Shown here in pieces: positions 8,288-15,096 of a stretch of 64,000 nt of DNA (the stretch's first letter is position 1; the number at the start of each line of letters is the position of its first letter). Source of the DNA: an uncultured Lachnospiraceae bacterium (GTDB lineage Bacteria; Bacillota; Clostridia; Lachnospirales; Lachnospiraceae); NCBI GenBank assembly GCA_910586705.1, contig CAJUJK010000001.1, positions 244,786 to 308,785 of the forward strand, written 5' to 3'. Position numbers and translations under genes: made by a program. The notes beneath the pieces were generated by a model. It did no database searches. It worked only from the letters and a program-made list of their open reading frames with translations, and had not been told where the DNA came from.

Positions 8288-9626
8288 GCGGATGAGACGG
8301 GCGATGGCTGGCATGATCGTCGTATTTCTGGCGGTGTTTGCGGTGATCGCCATCGTGAATTTGGATACGGTGAAACGTAAACTCGGTTTTGCCCCGGAAG
8401 AGCCCGTGCAGGAAGAAGAGCCTGTGCAGGAGGAAACGGAGACGGAAGATGGGCAGATAGGAAGCGATCTGTCTGCTTTTCTGCGCGATGAAACATTTTT
8501 TGACCCGGAAGTCAAATTTAAAAGCATCGAATCCTACTCGGGCAGGAACGTGTCCCTGATGATGAGTTCCGTGGCGAAAGACCTGCGGATCATGGTGGTG
8601 GACAGTGTGGGACGGCTGGTGACAGGCGCGGATTTCACCGTCACGATTCAGGATATGGGCGAGTATACCGACAGTGACAAGGACGGTGTGATCTATGTGG
8701 ACGGTCTGCGCTCCGGCGAGTACAGCGTGTCCCTCAATGAAAAAGAAGGCTTTCGCGTGCCGAACACCATCACTACGATACAGGTGCGGCAGGATATCGA
8801 GTACCGGGTGCTCGACAATATCGAGTATCTGATGGTGACCGAGGATGATATTGATCCCGAGAAGGAGGATAAGGCGGTCAACGGAGCCGAGGAGGATGCG
8901 GACGGCACGGAGAACATGGAACTGCAGTTTGACAACGGCAGCGCGAAGCTCGGTATCGACGTGTCCAAGTGGAATCAGGAGATCAACTGGGAGGCAGTAA
9001 AGGATGCGGGCGTCGAATTTGCCATTATCCGCTGCGGATACCGTGGCGCGACGACGGGCGCGCTGGTCATTGACCCCAGATACAAAGAGAACATAGAAGG
9101 AGCCATCTCGGCGGGGATTCCCGTGGGCGTCTATTTCTTTACGCAGGCGGTGGACGAGATAGAGGCTGTGGAGGAGGCGTCCATGGTGATCCGGTTGATC
9201 GAGGATTATGATGTGGATTACCCGGTATTCCTCGACAGTGAGAGCGCCGGAGGCAAAGGGCGTGCCGACGGGCTGGACAGCGAGGAGCGCACAAAGGCGC
9301 ACAGGGCTTTCCTGCAGACCATGGAGGCGGCAGGATACGAGACGGGCGTGTACGCCTCCCGCAACTGGCTGAGAGACAGAATAGATATGACAAAACTGTC
9401 AGATTATAGGATCTGGCTGGCGGAGTATGCGGATGTGCCCACTTATGACGACTACTACTATCACATGTGGCAGTATACTTCCAAGGGTACGGTGGATGGC
9501 ATTTCCACGAATGTGGATCTGAATCTGTGCTATATGAATATAGACACCTCGATCAATCACGCCAAAAGCGCCGCAGGGTACTCCGGCGTGGTGAACGGGG
9601 ATACGGGAAATGTGCCGGTTGAATAG
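8277..9626 (+). CDS. Membrane-anchored GH25 lysozyme-like protein with Cna-B/SpaA-like domain
   Basis: A 449-residue protein. A single N-terminal membrane segment (about residues 8-28, AMAGMIVVFLAVFAVIAIV) acts as an uncleaved anchor. A Glu-rich spacer and a prealbumin-like domain follow (about 80-170; VDSVGRLVTGADFTV, GVIYVDGLRSGEYSVSL), then a GH25 domain from about residue 222 (KLGIDVSKWNQEINW) with FLDSESAGG as the acidic active-site segment. It is expected to cleave peptidoglycan at the cell surface. Compared with the paralogue at the left edge, it carries a transmembrane anchor instead of a wall-binding repeat. The start ATG 8277 lies inside the rfbA end. Placement in the polymer locus suggests it opens the wall for polymer or for the CotH cassette. 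Confidence 0.88.
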   Translation: MDSKRMRRAMAGMIVVFLAVFAVIAIVNLDTVKRKLGFAPEEPVQEEEPVQEETETEDGQIGSDLSAFLRDETFFDPEVKFKSIESYSGRNVSLMMSSVAKDLRIMVVDSVGRLVTGADFTVTIQDMGEYTDSDKDGVIYVDGLRSGEYSVSLNEKEGFRVPNTITTIQVRQDIEYRVLDNIEYLMVTEDDIDPEKEDKAVNGAEEDADGTENMELQFDNGSAKLGIDVSKWNQEINWEAVKDAGVEFAIIRCGYRGATTGALVIDPRYKENIEGAISAGIPVGVYFFTQAVDEIEAVEEASMVIRLIEDYDVDYPVFLDSESAGGKGRADGLDSEERTKAHRAFLQTMEAAGYETGVYASRNWLRDRIDMTKLSDYRIWLAEYADVPTYDDYYYHMWQYTSKGTVDGISTNVDLNLCYMNIDTSINHAKSAAGYSGVVNGDTGNVPVE

Positions 9627-9628
9627 CA

Positions 9629-9741
9629 GAGTGAAAAGAACTTCTAAAGACGTCCCGCCATCGGACGGGACGCCAAGAAGTTCTAGGAGTTGCTTTGCAA
9701 CTCCGTTTCACTCGGGAGAATGCCAAAAGCGGGCATTCTCC
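9629..9741 (+). repeat. Composite palindromic element, copy 1
   Basis: Between the GH25 gene and rfbC lies a nested inverted-repeat array. An outer stem (9629-9636 with 9706-9713) encloses a long arm made of 9637-9645 with 9676-9684 and 9651-9657 with 9666-9672, and a second hairpin (9686-9693 with 9697-9704). A third hairpin (9715-9724 with 9732-9741) follows directly. The same plan, with identical 9- and 10-base arm sequences but different inner loops, recurs at 49507-49601. It has no poly-T end, so it is not a simple terminator. Confidence 0.8.
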
Positions 9742-9792
9742 GTATCGGAGAAGATGTGCGCGTGCTGAACGATAAGTAAGGAGGAAATAACG

Positions 9793-10347
9793 ATGGGAAA
9801 AATAACGGTGGAGACGTGCGAAATTGAAGGACTTAAGGTGATCACCCCGGCGGTGTTTGGAGATAACAGAGGGTACTTTATGGAGACCTATCACTATGAG
9901 GACTACAAGGCGGCGGGGATCGATCAGGTGTTTGTACAGGATAACCAGTCTTCGTCCGTGAAGGGAGTGCTCAGGGGGCTGCATTTCCAGATCAATTATC
10001 CGCAGGACAAACTGGTGCGGGTGCTTGCCGGGGAGGTCTTTGACGTGGCGGTGGATCTGCGCCCGGGTTCGGAGACTTACGGCAGATGGTTTGGCGTGAC
10101 GCTCTCGGCGGAGAACAAGAAGCAGTTTTTCATCCCGAAAAATTTTGCCCACGGCTTTCTGGTGCTCTCGGACTATGCGGAATTTGCCTATAAATGCACT
10201 GACTTTTATCATCCCAACGACGAGGGCGGCATCCTCTTTAGCGACCCCGAGATCGGGATTGACTGGCCTATCCCTGCGGGAATGGAGCTTGTGATGTCCG
10301 ACAAGGACAAAAAATGGGAGGGGCTGTCCGCGTTCACCGTAGGTTAA
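9793..10347 (+). CDS. rfbC: dTDP-4-dehydrorhamnose 3,5-epimerase
   Basis: Epimerises dTDP-4-keto-6-deoxyglucose at C3 and C5 to the L-rhamno configuration. At 184 residues it is a standard-length cupin-fold RfbC/RmlC. The motifs DNRGYFMETYH, QDNQSSSVKGVLRGLHFQ (catalytic His), QDKLVRVLAGEVFDVAVDL and FAHGFLVLSDYAEFAYKC are present. AAGGAGG precedes ATG 9793. No rfbD (the final reductase) is seen in the window, so that step must be encoded elsewhere or upstream. The Wzm gene starts eight bases after its stop. Confidence 0.96.
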   Translation: MGKITVETCEIEGLKVITPAVFGDNRGYFMETYHYEDYKAAGIDQVFVQDNQSSSVKGVLRGLHFQINYPQDKLVRVLAGEVFDVAVDLRPGSETYGRWFGVTLSAENKKQFFIPKNFAHGFLVLSDYAEFAYKCTDFYHPNDEGGILFSDPEIGIDWPIPAGMELVMSDKDKKWEGLSAFTVG

Positions 10348-10355
10348 AAAATAAT

Positions 10356-11390
10356 ATGAATAAACAGAAAATGGGAGAGAAAAATTTCACAGAGAAGAAA
10401 GCGTTTCCTAAGTCCGCGGCGATAGCAATATTCTGGGGGCTTGGTCTGCTTTTGGCGACTGTACTTATTCTGCATCACAATCCGCTGGCGGATCAGGTGA
10501 CGGAGCGGATGAAGAAGGTCAGCGGCTGTGTGCTGATTGCATTTACCTGCACCATGTTCACGATTTACTATGACAGGATCGTGACCATCCCGGTAGAGCT
10601 TTTCCAGAGCCGGGGGCTGATATGGAAACTGGCGAAAAACGACTTCAAAAAGCGCTATGCGGGTTCTTATCTGGGAATTGTGTGGGCGCTTGCGCAGCCT
10701 GTGGTGACGGTGCTGATGTACTGGATTGTGTTTGACAAAGTGTTTCAGGCGAGGGTGCAATTTGTGGCGGCAGACGGTGTGGAACCGCCCTATGTACTGT
10801 ACCTGATGGCGGGACTGGTGCCGTGGTTCTATTTCTCGGAGGCAATCTCGCAGGGGACGATGGCGCTTGTGGAGTACACGTATCTGGTGAAGAAAGTGGT
10901 GTTTAACATCAGTATTCTGCCGATTATCAAGGTGGTTGCGGCTACTTTCATCCATATATTTTTTGTGGGTATTCTGCTGGTGGTGGCGGTGGGCTACGGC
11001 TATACGCCCACCATCTATACCGTACAGCTTCTCTATTACAGTCTGTGTCTGGTATTCTTTGTGCTGGCGCTGAGCTATCTGACAAGCGCGCTGGTCGTCT
11101 TTATCCGGGACCTGCAGCAGGTGATCAGCATTGCGCTCCAGATCGGCATGTGGGCGACTCCTATCATGTGGAATATCAAAATGCTGCCGAGCGACAATAT
11201 GAAGACGCTCTTCAAGCTGAATCCGCTTGTCTATATCGTAAACGGTTATCGGAGTGCGATTTTCGAGGAAGAATGGTTCTGGGAGCACTTTTATTCTTCC
11301 ACGTACTTCTGGATCTTCACGATCAGCATGTTCTGTATCGGGACGCTGGTGTTCAGAAGGCTGCGCTCGCACTTTGCGGATGTGCTATGA
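10356..11390 (+). CDS. wzm: ABC-2 type polysaccharide export permease (Wzm/RgpC-like)
   Basis: Membrane half of an ABC exporter that moves lipid-linked polysaccharide across the membrane. It has 344 residues with two N-terminal helices (about 22-40 and 55-72), then the ABC-2 domain opening with the interfacial segment LAKNDFKKRYAGSYLG and about six more helices, ending in FRRLRSHFADVL. The PWFYFSEAI and ATPIMWNIKMLP segments are typical of Wzm-type permeases. The two extra N-terminal helices are longer than in the simplest Wzm proteins. ATG 10356 is chosen by similarity; its ribosome site is weak and ATG 10371 is possible. The partner ATPase lies at 11536 after a 145-base gap. Confidence 0.92.
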   Translation: MNKQKMGEKNFTEKKAFPKSAAIAIFWGLGLLLATVLILHHNPLADQVTERMKKVSGCVLIAFTCTMFTIYYDRIVTIPVELFQSRGLIWKLAKNDFKKRYAGSYLGIVWALAQPVVTVLMYWIVFDKVFQARVQFVAADGVEPPYVLYLMAGLVPWFYFSEAISQGTMALVEYTYLVKKVVFNISILPIIKVVAATFIHIFFVGILLVVAVGYGYTPTIYTVQLLYYSLCLVFFVLALSYLTSALVVFIRDLQQVISIALQIGMWATPIMWNIKMLPSDNMKTLFKLNPLVYIVNGYRSAIFEEEWFWEHFYSSTYFWIFTISMFCIGTLVFRRLRSHFADVL

Positions 11391-11535
11391 GCCGATCGGG
11401 CAAGTTCGATCACGAGGACGGCTACGCAGCCTCGGCGTAACTGCGGAATGAAACAGGGCGCCAGCCTGCGAGCGAGAAGCAGCAAAGCGGATTCGGGCGG
11501 CGGCTATGCCCATATATCATGCGAGGAAATAAGGT

Positions 11536-12861
11536 ATGGATAATAATATCGCAATCAAGGTCACGGACCTCGAAAAAGTGTATAAGCTCTACGACAAGCC
11601 CTCGGACAGGCTCAAGGAGGCGCTGCACATCGGGCGGGGAAAGCACCACACGGAGCACCGCGCCTTAAAAGGGGTCAATATGGCAATAAGACAGGGGGAG
11701 TGCGTGGGGATTATCGGTACCAATGGGTCCGGGAAGTCCACCATTCTGAAAATAATAACGGGTGTTCTCTCCCCTACGGCGGGAAACGTGGAGGTCAACG
11801 GGCGCATTTCCGCCCTGTTGGAGCTGGGCGCCGGTTTCAATATGGAATACAACGGCATCGAAAATATTTATCTGAACGGCACGATGATCGGCTTTTCCAA
11901 GAAGGAGATCGACCAGAAACTGGACGAAATTCTCGCTTTTGCGGATATCGGGGACTATGTGTACCAGCCGGCGAAAACCTATTCCAGCGGCATGTTCGTG
12001 CGGCTTGCCTTTGCGGTTGCGATCAATATCGACCCGGAAATCCTCATTGTGGATGAGGCGCTTTCGGTGGGCGACGTCTTTTTTCAGGCAAAATGTTACC
12101 ACAAGTTTGAAGAGTTTAAGGAGATGGGCAAGACGATTGTGTTTGTCAGCCATGACCTGAGCAGCATCAGCAAATACTGTGACCGCGTGGTGCTCTTAAA
12201 TCAGGGCATTAAGCTGGGGGAGGGTATGCCCAAGCAGATGATAGACACTTACAAGCAGGTGCTTGTGGGGCAGTATACACCGCCGGAAGCGGAGGGAGAG
12301 CGGCTGCTTGATGACGAGCAGCTTCGCGCCATGGCGGCGAAAGGCGTGGACGGCAGTAAGCTGGGCGGCGAAAAGGCGGGAATAGCCGAAAACAGGGTTG
12401 TCGGCTGCGCCGAAAACCCGGATCTTCTGGAGTACGGTTCTAAAAAGGCGCAGATTACGGAATACTATATTACAGACGAGAAGGGAACGAAAACTTCCGC
12501 CATTTTAAAGGGGAGTTCATTTTCTATTCACATGCGCGTGGAGATGACGGAAAAGATTGCTGCGCCTATTTTTGCGTTTACGATTAAAAACGTGCGCGGT
12601 ACGGAGATCACGGGCACAAACACGATGTTTGAGAAAGCATTTTTAGAATCTGTGGAAGCCGGGGAGACGAAGGAAATTACCTTTACGCAGGACATGAACC
12701 TGCAGGGCGGCGATTATCTGCTCTCGCTGGGCGTGACCGGATATGAGGAGGATGATTTCACAGTGTATCACAGGCTTTACGACGTGCTGAATGTGACGGT
12801 GGTTTCAGACAAAGATACGGTCGGATTCTATGATATGAACTCGAAGGTGACAGTGAAATAA
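11536..12861 (+). CDS. wzt: Polysaccharide export ATPase with C-terminal Wzt-type domain
   Basis: Cytoplasmic ATPase that powers Wzm. At 441 residues, residues 1-250 form the nucleotide-binding domain: Walker A GTNGSGKSTI, ABC signature TYSSGM, Walker B ILIVDEALSVGD, and switch His in FVSHDLSS. Residues ~290-441 form an extra beta-sandwich like the C-terminal domain of Wzt from E. coli O8/O9a, which recognises the modified chain end before export (TEYYITDEKGTKTS, FTIKNVRGTEITG, GDYLLSLGV). Its presence suggests export of finished, capped chains, and the next gene is a candidate capping enzyme. A ribosome site (GAGGAAATAAGG) precedes ATG 11536. Confidence 0.94.
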   Translation: MDNNIAIKVTDLEKVYKLYDKPSDRLKEALHIGRGKHHTEHRALKGVNMAIRQGECVGIIGTNGSGKSTILKIITGVLSPTAGNVEVNGRISALLELGAGFNMEYNGIENIYLNGTMIGFSKKEIDQKLDEILAFADIGDYVYQPAKTYSSGMFVRLAFAVAINIDPEILIVDEALSVGDVFFQAKCYHKFEEFKEMGKTIVFVSHDLSSISKYCDRVVLLNQGIKLGEGMPKQMIDTYKQVLVGQYTPPEAEGERLLDDEQLRAMAAKGVDGSKLGGEKAGIAENRVVGCAENPDLLEYGSKKAQITEYYITDEKGTKTSAILKGSSFSIHMRVEMTEKIAAPIFAFTIKNVRGTEITGTNTMFEKAFLESVEAGETKEITFTQDMNLQGGDYLLSLGVTGYEEDDFTVYHRLYDVLNVTVVSDKDTVGFYDMNSKVTVK

Positions 12862-12948
12862 CGATTGTAATTGATAGATGACACTGGGGCAGACAGATAG
12901 CTGTCTGTCTCAGCTGTGCTATGAAAGATATAAATCGGGAAGGAATGA

Positions 12949-15096
12949 ATGATGTCAGATAGTTTCATAGAAGAAATCGGAAAAATAAAACTGGATTTAA
13001 CACACTATCCCGGGGAGGATCTGTACTGTGACGGGGAGATTGAGGACGAGCTTCTTTCGATAGCGAGAGACTGTGCGGCGGTGGAGTACCAGAGGATCAT
13101 TGAGGAGCGCAAAAGCTGGGAGGTGCTCTATCATTTGTCGCCCCTGCGGGAGAATATTGTGGAGTGGCTGCCGATGAACCGTGCCATGAAGGTGCTGGAA
13201 GTCGGTTCGGGCTGCGGCGCGATCACGGGGGCGCTGTCGAGGCGTGCCGGGGAAGTCACCTGCGTGGAACTCTCCAAAAAGCGGAGCATGATTAATGCCT
13301 ACCGCCATATGGAGGCGGACAACGTGACGATCCATGTGGGGAATTTTCAGGATGTGGAGCCGGATCTGCCGGATGACTACGATTATATCTGTCTGATCGG
13401 CGTTTTCGAGTACGCGCAGGCGTATATCGGTTCCGCAAATCCCTATGACGATTTCCTGCGCATTATTAAGAAACACCTGAAACCGGGAGGACATATCGCT
13501 ATCGCCATAGAAAATAAATTTGGATTAAAATATTGGGCAGGGTGCCGGGAAGACCATCTGGGCACGTACTTTGGCGGTATTGAGGACTACCCCGACGGCG
13601 GCGTCGTGCGCACCTTCACGCGGGACGGGCTGTTGGCGATCGCGGACCGCTGCGGTTTTTCGGAGACGCAGATGTATTATCCCTATCCGGATTATAAGTT
13701 TATGACGACCCTCTACTCCGACAAGCGGCTTCCAAAGCGGGGAGAGTTGTCGAATAACATGCGTAATTTTGACCGCGACAGAATACAGCTCTTTGATGAG
13801 AAACGGGTATTCGACACGATTCTGAAAGAAAACCAGTTCCCGCTTTTTTCCAATTCCTATATGCTGCTGCTGGGACCGGCGCTGTCGGAAGAATATGTGA
13901 AGTATTCTAATGACAGAAAGGAAGAATTTCAGATTAAAACCGTGCAGAGAGGCACGGGATTTGGCAGAAAAATAGAGAAACATCCGTTATCAAAAGCGGC
14001 TTGGGAACATATAGAAGCCACGGCTATGGCGTGCGAAAAGCTGGCAAAACGGTACGAGGGGAGTCTTCTGGAAGTCAACGAGTGCAGACTGGAAAGAGCG
14101 GCGGACGGTTCACCTTATATCACGATTAAATTTCTGGAAGGAAGGACGCTGGAAGAAATACTGGATGAGCGGCTGGAGCAAAAGGATCTGGAAGCCTTTC
14201 ATCTTCTGTTCGACGAGTACCTGAAACGGATTTCATGGGGCGAGGAAAAGGAGGTCGCGGATTACGACTTGATATTTGCGAATCTCTTGATTCCACAAGG
14301 AAGTAACACGCGTGATGGAAAAGGCGCCGAAAAAGAAAAAAATAATATCGACTGCTATTTAAATGCGGAAAAATGGGGACTGATCGACTGTGAATGGACC
14401 TTTGACAAGACGGTTGAGACGAAGGAAATTGCTTTCCGCGCACTCTACTGTTACCTGCTTGAAGACGAGAAAAGAAATGGATTAAACCCAGATTTAATAA
14501 TGAACAAGCTGGAAATCGAGCCGGCGGAGGCGGAACAGTACCGCAGGCAGGAGATGAAGTTTCAGAAATATGTGACGGGCAGGCGCCTTTCCATGGCGGA
14601 GATCAGGGAGGCGATCGGTCAGCCCGTCTACACGCTGACAGATTTCTGTGAGGGGCTAAGAAATAAAACCGCGGACAACCGCATACAGATCTATGAAGAT
14701 ACGGGTAAGGGTTTTCGCGAGGAGCAGTCCTTTTTCCCGGAGGAGGACGGAGAGCAGGTGCTGCGCACCGGGGAGGGCACGGTGGAACTTTCCGTGTGTA
14801 TCCCGAGAGGAAGAAGCGCGGTGCGGATTGATCCCGGAAGCCATGCCTGTGTCATTTACATCAGACGGATCAGCTGGAACGGCGAGGAGATTTCGCTGAA
14901 AGGAAAACAGCTTCAGATGAACGGGTTTAAGATCGGGGATGACACCTATGCCTTTCCCACGGAAGACCCCAATATCACACTGTCCCTCTGGGGACTGTCC
15001 TCCGAGGAGGAAAATCATCTGGAGGCGGTCATGGAGGTGACCGCGATGCCGTCGGAAACCGTGAAACATTTGCAGAAAAGGGGATTGTTTAACTGA
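12949..15096 (+). CDS. SAM methyltransferase fused to a kinase-like domain; possible polysaccharide chain-capping enzyme
   Basis: A 715-residue multidomain protein. Residues ~60-230 are a class I SAM methyltransferase: motif I is VLEVGSGCGAITGAL near residue 82, followed by VTCVELSKKR and LKPGGHIAIAIEN. Residues ~340-520 look like a protein-kinase/APH-type fold: DYDLIFANLL places Asp440 and Asn445 at the spacing of the catalytic loop, and LIDCEW (Asp480) resembles the metal-binding segment. The usual His before the catalytic Asp is Tyr here. The C-terminal ~120 residues seem all-beta. The pairing of methyltransferase and kinase next to Wzm/Wzt matches WbdD, the chain terminator of E. coli O9a; this role is inferred. 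ATG 12949 and ATG 12952 are both usable. The stop overlaps the next start. Confidence 0.75.
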   Translation: MMSDSFIEEIGKIKLDLTHYPGEDLYCDGEIEDELLSIARDCAAVEYQRIIEERKSWEVLYHLSPLRENIVEWLPMNRAMKVLEVGSGCGAITGALSRRAGEVTCVELSKKRSMINAYRHMEADNVTIHVGNFQDVEPDLPDDYDYICLIGVFEYAQAYIGSANPYDDFLRIIKKHLKPGGHIAIAIENKFGLKYWAGCREDHLGTYFGGIEDYPDGGVVRTFTRDGLLAIADRCGFSETQMYYPYPDYKFMTTLYSDKRLPKRGELSNNMRNFDRDRIQLFDEKRVFDTILKENQFPLFSNSYMLLLGPALSEEYVKYSNDRKEEFQIKTVQRGTGFGRKIEKHPLSKAAWEHIEATAMACEKLAKRYEGSLLEVNECRLERAADGSPYITIKFLEGRTLEEILDERLEQKDLEAFHLLFDEYLKRISWGEEKEVADYDLIFANLLIPQGSNTRDGKGAEKEKNNIDCYLNAEKWGLIDCEWTFDKTVETKEIAFRALYCYLLEDEKRNGLNPDLIMNKLEIEPAEAEQYRRQEMKFQKYVTGRRLSMAEIREAIGQPVYTLTDFCEGLRNKTADNRIQIYEDTGKGFREEQSFFPEEDGEQVLRTGEGTVELSVCIPRGRSAVRIDPGSHACVIYIRRISWNGEEISLKGKQLQMNGFKIGDDTYAFPTEDPNITLSLWGLSSEEENHLEAVMEVTAMPSETVKHLQKRGLFN

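Noticed and set aside
11391..11535. Non-coding gene or pseudogene between Wzm and Wzt
   Set aside because: The 145-base gap is G+C-rich, but no stable long hairpin, promoter or coding remnant could be supported by eye.
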